Below are positions 30,673 to 41,700 of a DNA stretch of 47,500 nucleotides, in pieces. Each line of letters begins with the position of its first letter. Position 1 is the first letter of the stretch. Under the pieces are notes generated by a model. That model saw only the letters and a program-made list of their open reading frames with translations, was not told where the DNA came from and searched no databases. The stretch covers positions 1,873,253 through 1,920,752 of the forward strand of contig RPFO01000154.1 of assembly GCA_009746045.1 (NCBI GenBank), in the 5' to 3' direction. The position numbers and the translations under genes are program-made. The stretch comes from Mesostigma viride. Its lineage: Eukaryota; Streptophyta; Mesostigmatophyceae; Mesostigmatales; Mesostigmataceae.

Positions 30673-31996
30673 CGCAACGCAGCCTGGCGGCTGCGCTCGG
30701 CAATGAAAATTCTGCAGCTCAGGCTGCAGCTTCGCCTTCAGGTCCGGCAGGCGGCGATGACACTAGTCGTGCACTGGTGGTCGTCCAGCAACCCCCCGGG
30801 CTTAACGCCTCGCCATCTGCATCGCCTGACCCCAAGCGCACCCGCCCAGCCGACGACACAGGAGGGTCTTCACGCCCAGAACCGAGCTTTCGGCCCCGGC
30901 CTTTCAAGGTCGCAGATTACGACTGGGCCACCATTTCTCCGACCGATGCTCTGCGCTGCATCTTCTTCGGGGATTACGCTTCGCTTTACGACCTGTGCCT
31001 CCATTTCCACTCCATCAATCGCCTCCTCGCCCCGGACGGCAGCCGCTGGGCCAACATCTACGGGCTGTCCGGCTGCGTCCGCCCCCATCTCCAGCACGCC
31101 ATCCTCAACTCCCTTCTCCAGCGCTCTGACGGCGAGATCTGGGCTCCACCCCTTTCCGTCCCCACCCTCCGCTCCATCCTCACGGAAGCCTTTCAGCAGC
31201 ACGTGACCCCCCTTGCTGCCGACATAGCAGCAATCGGCGGCACGCTGACTGCTGAACTTCCTCACATTTCCACCGCCGCCGCCTCCACCTCCACGGCCAT
31301 CTCCGCCTCCACTGCCGACATCAAAGCCCAGCTCCTCGACCTCGACCAACGCCTTCAAGCCACCGCCAACGCCCTTGAGAGCTTGCATGACACCGCCGGC
31401 CTCACCGCCCAGGCGGTGAAGGACATCGCCGCCCAGCCGGCGCCTGCTGGCTCGGCCGGCGATGCTCCCTCCACCTGGGCGGACTTGCTTAAGCAGCACA
31501 CCACCTCCACCACCTCCACCATCTCGGCACAACTCAAGCAACAAGCCCTCGACCTTCGCGAGGAAGCCGACATCGCCCGGCGCAGCCACAATGTCATCGT
31601 CAAGCACTTCGACCAGCAGGCAGGTGAGACCTCCACGAGCCTTCTTGAAGCATTTAAGCGCGCCATTCTCGCCCCCATGTTACTCACTGGTGAGCTGGAC
31701 ATGTCGGCTGTCCGCCTCCCCCGCGCGCGGGGGAAGGCTGGCCCGGCCCCCGTGCTCCTCACCTTTAAGTACATGGCGGACAAGCTGGCGTTCCTTAAAT
31801 GCCGCAAGAAGCTCTCGGAGACTCGCTTCACGCTGGACGACGACTTGACCCTGGCCCAGCAACAACGGCGACGCGAGCTATGGCCGGCCTACCTTCAGCT
31901 CCGGCAGAGCGCAAGGGGGAAGCCGGTATACTGGAGGGGGCGGTCATCCACGTTGACCACAAGCCCTGGCAGCCCCCTCCTGCCACCTCAGACTAG
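30673..31996 (+). pseudogene. LINE ORF1-like protein (5'-truncated)
   Basis: The frame starts in TQRSLAAALGNENSAAQAA and is open for ~425 codons. It contains FKVADYDWATISPTDALRC, a helical region (IKAQLLDLDQRLQATANALE), an RRM-like part (HNVIVKHFDQQAGETST), and FTLDDDLTLAQQQRRRELWP near the end. The last ~25 codons shift frame near 31935; the homologous end (VIHVDHKPWQPPPATSD) stops at 31996. It is homologous along its length to the frame at 10612-11993. It lacks its own start codon. Confidence 0.8.
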
Positions 31997-32437
31997 GAAT
32001 ATATATACCAGTAGTGTAGATTAGTAAGGCTTAGCCTAGCATGTGGCCCACGCGCATGTGCGCCCATAATGGCCCCCATGGATGATGCCTTCAACATTTA
32101 GCCATGCTTTGTCTATAATGGGACCCCCATGGATGTTGCATTAAGAACTTAGCCATGCTATGCCATGCAGAGAGATGCTCTCTGTCGAGAAGCCATGCCC
32201 TAGCCCTTGCATAGCCATGATGATCTTCCTCCCCCGTGCCAGGATCCCCTTAGCTGGGTTGAACCTGAGACAGCATGGTGGTGCCGGTGCCCTTGCGGCA
32301 CCTAGAGCAAGTGTTGCTTACATTCCCACCCTTGCATGAAGTAGCCTAGGATGTATTTAAAGCCATATGCCCCTTCTCAGGGATATGTGCTACATTGACT
32401 CCCAACGGAGTGATGTTGATAATTAATTAATTAATTA
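30673..32437 (+). mobile_element. ORF1-only LINE-like element, copy 2
   Basis: A 1.77-kb plus-strand copy with a 12-bp TSD, 5'-truncated a few codons into ORF1. It contains ORF1 (to about 31996), a 3' UTR, the hairpin CTCCCAACGGAG (32399-32410), TGATGTTGAT and an (AATT)n tail (32421-32437). As in copy 1, no reverse transcriptase follows ORF1. The tail and parts of the UTR differ from copy 1, so they are different subfamilies. Confidence 0.9.
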
Positions 32438-32449
32438 ATGTCCGGCCGA
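32438..32449. repeat. TSD of ORF1-only copy 2 (3' side)
   Basis: ATGTCCGGCCGA, exact match to 30661-30672. Confidence 0.9.
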
Positions 32450-32555
32450 ATTTGATCGAGTGAATTAATTCCATATTTCATGCAATCTGCATGCGTTTCG
32501 ATCTGTCATACCGGCCCTTGCGCCACTTGCTAAATTTTGTGCACCCAGCTAGATC

Positions 32556-32954
32556 GATGTTGCTGGCCGACCTAGGAAGTAGCTTAGGATGTATGATATA
32601 GGCCATATACCCCATCTCAAGGGCTACGTGCTACATATACTCCCAACGGAGTTATGTTACGATTCAATTCAATTCAATCCACTCTCTCTTCCTTCTTTGG
32701 ACTGCCATGCAGAACAAGACGCGGTGGCAGAACATTGTCAAGGCTCACACGCCAGCCCCTGTGGGCAAGCCACCTCCCCCCAAGCGGAGGAGGCGTTTTG
32801 ATGAGTAGTGTAGTTAGGATTTTCTAGACTAGATAGCTTAGAGTTAGGTTAGTTCGATTACGCGGCTTCCTCCACTCCACCCATCCATCAAGGAATATGT
32901 GCTACATGATCTCCCAACGGAGGCATGTTATCATTTAATTAATTTAATTTAATG
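32556..32954 (+). mobile_element. LINE A copy 3 (plus strand, interrupted)
   Basis: The end of ORF2 (32556-32573 and 32679-32808, finishing in PPPPKRRRRFDE and TAG), the 3' UTR, the hairpin CTCCCAACGGAG (32911-32922), CATGTTAT and a TTTAATT tail. It is interrupted at 32574-32678 by the end of an ORF1-only element. No TSD was found. Confidence 0.85.
32574..32678 (+). mobile_element. ORF1-only element 3' end, 105 bp, inside LINE A copy 3
   Basis: Matches the 3' UTR of ORF1-only copy 1: AAGTAGCTTAGGATGTATGA, CCCCATCTCAAGGGCTACGT, the hairpin CTCCCAACGGAG (32640-32651), GTTATGTTACGATT and a (CAATT)n tail. Relative to intact LINE A about 29 bases of target are missing at the junction, so insertion came with a small deletion. 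Confidence 0.8.
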
Positions 32955-33649
32955 GCGATCCCGATAATCGCCGTGGAAGAACTACGGTAGCTTTCTGAGA
33001 GGAAAAAACGCGGGAGCCGCGTGGCTATCTGTAGGAAGACCTGCATGGAGGGAGACAGATGGTAACAAACCTAATTGATATTAGCATTGCTTCATGCCTA
33101 AACACCCTGATTTTAATTAATTAATTAAACTCGTTAGCACTCCCGTTGGGGAGTCTGATGCCAATGGATTCATGATGCCAGAATGTTATTGATATTGCAA
33201 GGCCAACGCCATCAAAAAAGGCGTTAGATTCATGAGATACTACAATAAAATAAGAGAAGTTTGTTTCCCGTGCCATGACACCACCTGGGTGCCTGGCCCC
33301 TAACAGAGCCCATGCATTGGTCAATCTATTTTTGGCCATGTTGCATATACAGACGTGAGCAAGAGGCAGACACGCCCGTCACCCTCGCCATCACATTCCA
33401 TTGCCATCCACAGGCAAGATCACAATTCCTTGGTCCGCCCGCCCACCCACGAGAGCACAAATCGCTGAGTGCAACTTAGAAATACCCATCCACGTGGGAA
33501 CTGAACCTCAGGCCAAGCTTTGTGTTTGTGATCCGCGCCACCCGCGACCACCCGCACCCAGACATTACCGCCCTTCAAAACCACGCCCACCCGCCCATGA
33601 CCTCTCTATCACGCGCGGCAAGCGCACACCAGGGAAGAGAGACGGAGAT
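32955..33649. other. Intergenic, with one LINE-type end
   Basis: On the minus strand, CTCCCCAACGGGAG (33140-33153) followed by TGCTAACGAGTT and a (TTAA)n tail (about 33113-33129) is another orphan LINE-type 3' end. The rest, up to the ATPD stop codon, should hold the ATPD 3' UTR. I did not find a clear TGTAA on the minus strand. Confidence 0.5.
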
Positions 33650-34893
33650 TTAAGCAACCGCGCTGAGGGTCGAGCCCGACAGCTCGCGCTCCAGCGCCGC
33701 CAGCTGTCCACGCACACTCAGGTCGATGGAGGCGGACAGCTCAGGGCCGTAGTTGATGATGAAGCCGGCGATGAGGGACTCATCAACAACGACCTGCAGC
33801 TTGATGTTCTTGGCACCGGTCATGGCCTGCAGCTTCTGGGCAATCAGGCCCTGCTCCGCGGTCTCAAGCTCAACAGCCGAGACAACCTTCGCCAGCTGCA
33901 GGAGGGCAGAGGGGACGGTGCAGAAAGAGCCAAGGGGGCAACAGGCGGGAAGGGAAATTGGGAGTGTACCAGAGGAGTGCCAAAAGAAGGAAGCAGGAGA
34001 AACATGGAATTGTGGGGCGTCAGCGTTTGCATGTCATAAAGCCAGCGTCACACTGGGCCAGGTCCGCAAGAGGCATGGGATACAGGAGAACTTTCTGTTT
34101 CTCCATTTACACTGCTATCGAGAGGGCAGGATGACAAAAGGCGAGAGTGTGCCGCTCCACATGAGGGGATCCAGGCATGCCCGAGATAAGTGGGATGACT
34201 ATTCCCTTGTATGGCCGTGGGACAGGCTGATGGTAACGGGTACCGTGACTACACAGGCAAAGGTTGCTCCCAAATGTCAGGCTGGCGGCCACGGCCGTGC
34301 AAGGCTGTCAAGGCAGACAGGCCTCAGCAGAGCAGCTCCAGAGGGGTCGGGATGCACAAACTCTGTTAAAAATGTACCGGTGCTCGTCGAGGGTAGAAGG
34401 GGGAACGGGTGCCATGGTGTGCACAGCAACTCTAACAACTGATAAACACCATGGGAAAATACTAGGCCATGTAGGTTGGGGTTATATAAAGACACCCATG
34501 TGGACATGCTACAGGCAGGCAGGGCCAGCGTTCAAGTGTCAGAATAGCTCAAATGCATGTGACCGCCATTTCAGGACTTGCAACGACAATAACAATTATC
34601 GTGTAGGACAATCGGCAAACCGAGACAAACTACTAGTAAAAAAGCCGATCGTAAGAAAAGCGAAACGTTAAACACTACAACGGACTGTCCGACAAGTGAC
34701 ACAATACCCTACGGCTAAATGGCTAGTATGGAAGGGAAGCTATTTCACGAGCGCTATGTAGGGCTCCATCCCACAAACACAACAGTAACAAGCGTACCAA
34801 GCAGCTTTCCTGACCGACAGACACAACCCAAGTGCCAGCTGCCTTAATTGAGTCAAAGGGCAGCTATTATCTCAATAAAACACTTGCTAGAGA

Positions 34894-34988
<95 letters not shown>

Positions 34989-35013
34989 GGAGAGAGAGAG
35001 AGAGGAGAGAGAG

Positions 35014-35084
<71 letters not shown>

Positions 35085-36506
35085 AAAATTCAGCAGCACC
35101 CATGAGGTCACATGTAACTGCTGATAATGAACCAAGCATCAGCAGGTTGCCGCTCTATTTATCCCATGTACAAAAACTACCACCTGAACAATGGATAAAC
35201 ATAGAGAAGGGCAACCTCACTGGTGGCAGTATCCCTTGAATGATGTCTAAGATGCCTACTGCTGTCAAGTGCCACGTCCTGATGATTGCCAGTGCCGCCT
35301 CCAGTAACTAACGCCGAACATCTTGTTGTTCAAGGGATGGCATCACCCTCCCACCTGCCCACACATTAACCTTTCAAATTCTTCTTCCACTTCAGGGCGG
35401 AACTCCCTGTTAATGAAGGTCATGCAGCATTCCAAGAACTAAGGATTGCTATGATATCTATTATAACAACACATTAGCGCTGTTTTCCCGAGGTCTATCC
35501 ACCAGTTTCTGGCCCATTTCTACCCTTATTCTGCCCACCTCATGCTCTTGAAAGCCCACCACCAAGACCCATACACGCAGCGAACTATTCTTTAAAATTC
35601 TGGGGCTTTTTGCCCGCATGCTACCTAATACTATCATCCTTGGTGTTAGGGAAAATTCAGGTGGTGAGGCATATTCATCGAGTGAACTTGTTCATATAGA
35701 ACCCCCCCCCCTCCCACGGGTTAGGGCTCTAATTTATCTTTGAAACAGGATTCCTACAAAAGCAAACCCATACGGCAGGCCATCCATACCTGGGTCTCCG
35801 TCAGGCTGAAGTACTGGGACTGGAACTCGTCCAGGATCTCAACCAGGCGATCGGCACGCTTCTTGTCCACCAACACATTAACGAAGTTGCTCTGTCCAGA
35901 AGGGGCCACCCAAAACAGTCACAAGCAAGCAGGGCGGAACGAAATAATCAGCACCCAACAGATAACGGTGGCGCCAGCATCCCAACGCTGGCAAGGTTCA
36001 TCCCACTTGCCGCCCCCGCAATTTATTTGGAATTCCGCTTCATTGCCGAATTCCGTTGCTCAAGCCATTTAAGCACAGCTCCCTGGCCTACAACTACGCC
36101 ATACTTTCTGCATCCACAACCATTTTCCTTCAGGCACCCCGCCAGGGCTCACCGTGTACTGGTTAAGGCCAGCCTCAGACACAACCGTCTTGAACAGCTT
36201 CTTCTTCTGGGCCTCGCTGATGATTGGGTTAGACAGGAAGTTAAGCAGATCCGTGTTGGTGCTCAGGACCTTAGACAGGCACTCTACGTCCCTATGCACA
36301 TCAGCCAGAGCATTCTTCTCCGCCGCCGTCTCCAGAAGGGCGCGGGCATAGCCGGCCGAGACGGGGTTGCTGCCAGCAGCCATCACGGTCACCTTACGGG
36401 CGGCCTTGGAGGCCTTAGGGGCAAAACGAGCCACGCTCTGAGCCTTGCTGGCCACAGCGGCGCCAGCAAAGGCCGAGCAAGCAGACGAAACTGCGACAGC
36501 CTGCAT
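33650..36506 (-). CDS. ATPD: Chloroplast ATP synthase delta subunit (OSCP family)
   Basis: Three exons on the minus strand, 36506-36153, 35891-35790 and 33895-33650 (stop TAA), all phase 0, give 233 residues. The delta subunit sits on top of the CF1 head and ties it to the peripheral stalk of the thylakoid ATP synthase. Residues ~1-42 (MQAVAVSSACSAFAGAAVAS, then Lys/Arg/Ala-rich to VTVMA) are a typical plastid transit peptide. The mature part starts near NPVSAGYARALLETAAEKN, the OSCP N-terminal helix. DKKRADRLVEILDEFQ is the middle part, and VVVDESLIAGFIINYGP matches the C-terminal delta/OSCP signature. Length is as usual for algal plastid delta. Intron 1 is 261 bp; intron 2 is 1894 bp and carries a 190-bp AG microsatellite. 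The frame is intact. Start: the first ATG of the transit peptide. Confidence 0.95.
34891..35083. repeat. (AG)n microsatellite in ATPD intron 2
   Basis: About 95 AG units with a few GGAG interruptions. On the transcribed minus strand it is a CT-rich (pyrimidine) tract in the middle of intron 2. The open frames through it (ERER, SLSL) are artefacts. Confidence 0.97.
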
Positions 36507-36991
36507 GGTGTGGATGAAATGCCTGGTTGAGTGGAGTGAATGGATATGGCCGTCGGGGCCGCAGCACGAGGATAACCGGAGTATTAGAGTGATTTCGAGC
36601 CACAGGTCCATCGAAGGACAGCCGTGCGATTTCGAGCGGCGCCAGCACAGGACCGCTTGTGTCGCTGTAAGTATTTAGGCTTGACTAGCCAATCCGGTGG
36701 CGATGCCAACGCCCTTTGGGTCCCAGACGCGCTTTTGGATCCCAGAAGCAAGGCAGGCGAGATCATCGAAAAAAAAAAGGGAAAAAAAACGCGCAAATGG
36801 TCCTGTCAGCGAGTTGCAGTCGGGTTTTGGCAAGTTTCAATAGCTCCGGTATGATGCAATCACATCCGTAGCGTCATGCATCACTTCCCAACAATGGATT
36901 TGCACAATCACACTTGACGGAGTTACGGTCAGACGAAGCGCTCTCCGGCGCGGCGCGGCTGGCGGCAGGCCGCGCGCACCTGCGATACATT
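36507..36991 (-). promoter_or_regulatory. ATPD 5' UTR and promoter region
   Basis: The space between the ATPD start codon and the copia insertion. No clear TATA box or other motif is identified; the promoter is placed here by position only. The copia element begins 486 bases upstream of the ATPD start. Confidence 0.4.
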
Positions 36992-37423
36992 TGTCAGAAG
37001 TATCGACACACCTGCCTGAAACTAGTACTTATAGTTTAGTGCTAGCTCTGGACTACATGAACGGGCATGTGCCGCATGTTTAAGTTCTGTTCCATAAGTG
37101 ACCCAGTCATTCTGTGACTGACCTTGAACTTTGGTTGTGAATGGTTGGCTTGAGATCACGTTATGATTGTAACTGCCACACAGTCAGAAAAGAACCGGTT
37201 TGGTGTGGCCACGTTGTAGGTAGATCATAACTGCTACCCAGTAGCTGAGCCTGGAATTGTTTAAAAGGCGAAGCTACGCACCTTGTTTGCTCTCTTAGTA
37301 CCTCACACCTCACACACTCCTGTGGTGGAACTAGCAGCCGGCCAGCTGCCGACTGAGACTTATTTTTATCTGAGTGAAATAAAGTAAAACTTTGTGGCAA
37401 ACATTGTTTTCTCACTCCTAACA
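36992..37423 (+). repeat. Copia 5' LTR
   Basis: Starts TGTCAGAAGTATC and ends CACTCCTAACA. TTTAAAAG at 37260-37267 is a good TATA box, with transcription expected ~30 bp later. TGTAA near 37168 lies upstream of the TATA box, so it is not obviously the poly(A) signal; AAATAAAG at 37378-37385 may be. Confidence 0.97.
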
Positions 37424-37439
37424 TGGCATCGGAGTGCGG
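37424..37439 (+). other. Copia primer-binding site
   Basis: TGGCATCGGAGTGCGG directly after the 5' LTR; it resembles the TGGTATCAGAGC initiator-Met tRNA site of many copia elements. Confidence 0.7.
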
Positions 37440-37666
37440 TTCGCACGCCTTTCGACCTGCTTACCGCTGGTAAAAGTCGTTTCCGAGGCTCTGCTCGCGG
37501 TTGACTTTAGATTTGTGTATTTCGGCAAGATTTGCATGACGACAGCGTAGGCGGAGGTTTGATTCCCGTCTGGCGCGTAATACAAAAGGTGCTTGGTTCG
37601 ATTCCTGGCCGGAATCTCTTGGTCAACGTTACCTTTTTTTCGGAGTTTTTGCTGTTTTTTGCTGGA

Positions 37667-38655
37667 ATGGCTTCCGGCACTCGTAGCCAGGTCGCTTCCG
37701 CGGTCGCGCTGCTGGCAGTAACGATTTTGATGCCGACGACGCTGCCGGTCTGGCCGCTTTGACTGCAACTTCCGTAACTCTTACCGATTCGGGTCTCCCA
37801 GGCGAAGTATTTTTTGACGCAGCAGCTGGGCTGGCTGCCCTGGCTTTGCCCCGCCGGTGGTGACGAGGACGCCGCCCTCGGTGCTCCCGACGGTGAGAAT
37901 CGGCGGTTGACGGTGGTGGTTTGAGCCGCGGTACGGCGGGGGGGGCCCCGCCCGAGCCTCCTTTGTGGCTTGCAAGGAGCTTTTGAAGGATGTTCGTGGG
38001 GTCAAGGTTTTTACCGGCTCAGATTGGACGCTGTGGATCCCTTTTAAGGACCATTTTTGGGCCTTGTTTCCCTTTATGCTGGCCTCCTTGGAGTGCTGGC
38101 AGGTGTTGTCCAGAACGTGCAACTGGATCGGCTCCTTTACGTTGCCTTGTTGGCCGTCGTCGATGGGCCTGCGCGTGCCTTGATGCAGACGCTCCCCCTG
38201 GATCGTCGCCTGGGCAGTCTGGCCATCACCAAGCTCATCCAGGTCTATGAGCATGGCAAGCTCACCAAGTCCATGCGTCTGGACTTGTGGAAACAAATGG
38301 CCCAACTTCGTCAAACTGCTCGCGAGACTGTGGAGCCGTATGTGAACCGCTCGGAACTGCTGTACGCCAAGCTACAGGCTGCAGGCATTACGTTCCCAGT
38401 CGCTGCCTTCATTGCCAGCGTCCTCAGCGGTCTGCGCGCCGAGTACCGGCCCGCGCTAATCTCCCTCCGTCTTGACGAGGTCGAGACTGTTCCGGTCCTG
38501 CGGCAGCGCCTGATGGAAGTTGAAGATCTGCTGACGGGTGGCCTCCCGTCCCCTGCAGATTCTGGCTCTGCCTCCAACCACGCGTACCATACCCCTGGCC
38601 GGGGGCGTGGCCCACGGAATGGCGGTGCCCGCGGCAACGGCAACGGCAACAGCAA
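37667..38655 (+). pseudogene. Copia gag (frameshifted)
   Basis: Gag forms the virus-like particle that packages the element RNA. The frame starts at ATG 37667 (MASGTRSQVASAVALLA) and is then disrupted near 37725 and around the G-run at 37938-37945. The main part is in one frame from about 38057 (VVQNVQLDRLLYVALLAVV, KLTKSMRLDLWKQMAQLRQ, VEDLLTGGLPSPADSG), typical of the copia gag (UBN2-like) helical domain. It leaves frame at the GGCAAC array near 38655. The zinc knuckle lies after that in the pol frame. Confidence 0.8.
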
Positions 38656-38663
38656 CGGCACGG

Positions 38664-38741
<78 letters not shown>

Positions 38742-38790
38742 CACGGCAACGGCCGCGCCCACGGCAATGGCCACGGCAACGGCCACGGCC
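38634..38790 (+). repeat. (GGCAAC)n hexanucleotide array in gag
   Basis: About 20 units, encoding Gly-Asn repeats in the pol frame. An irregular unit (GGCACGGAACGG, near 38655) marks where the gag and pol frames separate. The array gives way to a Gly/Arg (GRGG) segment. Confidence 0.9.
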
Positions 38791-41700
38791 ATGGCGGTAG
38801 CAGCGGGGGGCGCGGCGGGCGCGGTGGTGGTCGCGGTGGTGGCGCAGGGGTCGGGCGTGGTCGCGGGCCGCCCTGCTCCGTCTGCGCCAAGCCTGGACAT
38901 GACGCCGCCACCTGCTGGACTGCCCATCCCGCCCAGCGCCCTGCTCACCTCCGCGGTGACGGCGCCGGGCACGCCCATCACACCGACGCAGGCCTGCCTC
39001 CCTTGGAGACGACGTACGCGTTCCACGTGGGTCGAGGCCCTTTGTGTGCTTCCCTGCGCGCCAACCCTTTAGGTGCTTCCCTGCGCGACGGTGTGCAGCC
39101 TCACGGGCAGGCCTCGCTTCGTCCAGTGCACGGCCTTGCGCCTTCCCCGTCCCGCTCGGGCAGTCGTCTCTCGGCACCCCGCCCCAGCACCTCCTCGGAC
39201 TCGACGGCTGGTTCCTCAACCACCGCTCCTTCTGTGCTTCACACGGCCGCAACGGCCTCGGCTAGGTGTGCCCCGGAGTGGGTGGTTGACACGGGTGCCA
39301 CGTACCACATGACGCCTCACCGGGCGGACTTTGGCGATGGATTTGATCCCGCCTTCCGGCTGCGCATCACCGGCTCGGGCGGCAATCTGCATGCGGGCGG
39401 CAGGGGCCCTCTGCTTCTCCGGCTCGGCACCCCGGACGTGCACCTCGGCCCAGCTTTGTATGTCCCAGGCCTTCAGGCCCGCCTACTCTCGGTGAGCCAG
39501 CTCTTTAAAGCCGGCCATGATGTGGACTTTAAGCACCTGCGCCTCACTTTGGGGACCCGCACGTTCCCCCTCGTGGAGTGTGACGGCATTTACTTGCTCC
39601 GCGGGGTGGCGCCCCATGCCCTCGCCACATCAGCCGCCCCCGTGGACCTGATGCAGTGGCACCTGCGCCTCGGACACGCTGGCGCGGATCGTATTGCTCG
39701 GCTAGCCGCCGACCCCGCCTCAAACATGGTGACCCACGGTCCCAAGGCTCCCACGTGTCCTTCCTGCCCTGCCGGTCACTTGCGGCGGAGCAGCTTTCCC
39801 CCCAGCACGACGCCACGCTGCGCGACCCCTCGCCATCGCCTGCACTGCGACCTGCTAGGTCCCATGCGGACCCCTGCCGTGTTGGGGGACTGGCGGTATG
39901 TCCTGGGCATCACGGATGAAGCCACTCGTTTTCACTGGGTTTACTTCTTGAAGACGAAGGACGCTGCCGTTGGGAGCCTGCGTCACTTCCTGGCCACGGA
40001 GATCAAGCCGTTCCGGGCGTCCGCGGCCACGGCGCCTGTGGAGCTTCGCTCCGACCAAGACGCGGTTTTCACTGGCCAGGACTGGCGCGCCGTCTGCGCC
40101 GAGTATGGCGTGCGGCAAGAGTTCTCGTCCCCCTATACGCCGGAGCAGAACGGCGTGGCGGAGCGATTCTGGGGCGTCGCAGTTAGCATGACCAGGAGCA
40201 TGCTGGCGCATGCTGGCCTCGGCAAGGAGTTCTGGGCTCTAGCCTTTGCATGCGCCATCTACATCATCAACAGGCTGCCCTGCCGCAGCAACCCGGAGCA
40301 CGCAACGCCCTACTTCCTCATGTATGGGCGCCCTGCGGATTTATCCGGCATGCGTGTGTTTGGCTGCCCCTCCCACGTCTTGGTTGAGGGGGCAGCCCGT
40401 GAGAAGTTTGATTCTCGCGCTGAGGATGGCCTCTTCGTGGGATACAAGCTTGACTCCCCGGCCTACCTCGTATGGGTGCCCGACAAGGCGACGGGCGGCG
40501 GGCGTGTCATCGAGCGCAAGCACGTGCAGTTCGACGAGACGTGGCGCAACCGGGCCCCGCAGGCTGCGCAGTGGCTCCCGGCGGCCCCCTTTGCGGAGGC
40601 CGACCTCTTTCCCGCCGACATGCTGACTCCTGCCCCTTTGCAGTTACCCTCTGCCTCTGCCGAGGACTCTGGGGGGCCGGCAACGCCCTCCACTGCCTTG
40701 CCCGCAGGCCGTGAGGACAGCTATGTCAGCATCGGGGGGACTCCTGAGCGTTTCGTTCTCCCCCCGGCCGCCGCTGCGGCCATCCAGGCACTTGTGCGGA
40801 ACGGCCATGCTCCGACGGCTCCGGCTCCTGCCTCGGCGCCGACATCTTACCTCACCGTGTCAGATGCTCGACAGCATGCCCCTCTGTTGCGCGGACAGGC
40901 CTCTGGCCACTCGCGTTCTGCGGCGTCATATGAACACGCCGGGGCGGGGATGCCTCCGCCGCATTTGAGTACCTCGGTTGACCTGGAGAGCACGGCTGAC
41001 AGCACCGGCTATTCTCCTCCGGCGTCCCCTGGTGCCTCTGCAGGTCTCCTCCCCGTGTGGGGTTCCCGTGGTGCTGCCTTGTGTGGCGACCTTTCTCATG
41101 GCAGTAACACCCCCGCTCCCCCTGGTTTCGGGGGCGATGATGTATTGGATGACGCACTTTCTTCCTGGCCGGATCAACCTGTCACCAAGGCTGCACGGAT
41201 CCACGCGCATCACTCACTTGTCGCTGACCTGTGCTTCGCTGCTGCTTTTCATAGCCAGCCTGCGTCCGTGCCCTCCTCTCCCGCTGCCGCCCTTGCCTTG
41301 CCGGAATGGCGCACGGCCATGGAGAGTGAGCTGGCCAGCCTCCAGGAGCACCAGGTTTACGAGCTTCTGCATATGCGTGATCTTCCGCGCGGTGCCAAGC
41401 TCCTACCCACCAAGTGGGTCTTCGCCCAGAAAGCTGATGGGCGGTGCAAGGCCCGGTTTGTGTGCAAGGGGTTTGCACAGCGCGAGGGCATTGATTTCGG
41501 TGAGACTTTTGCTCCCACCGTCCGTGCTGCCACCGTGCGCCTGGGCTTGGCTCGTGCTGGCACTGCTGGCCACCCCATCCGGCAGCTGGATGTCCGCACC
41601 GCGTTCCTCTATGCTGAGTTGGAGGAGGACGTGTATGTCCTTCCCCCCAAGGGCTTTGAGGAGCGCGACCCCACTGGCCAAACGTACCTCTGGCGCCTCC

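Noticed and set aside
34832-35135. Arg/Glu-rich and Ser/Leu-rich open frames in the AG tract
   Set aside because: AG microsatellite inside an ATPD intron.
38311-39252. Long minus-strand frame with Arg/Cys repeats opposite copia gag-pol
   Set aside because: Antisense shadow of the GGCAAC array and the GC-rich pol frame; it lacks any domain.
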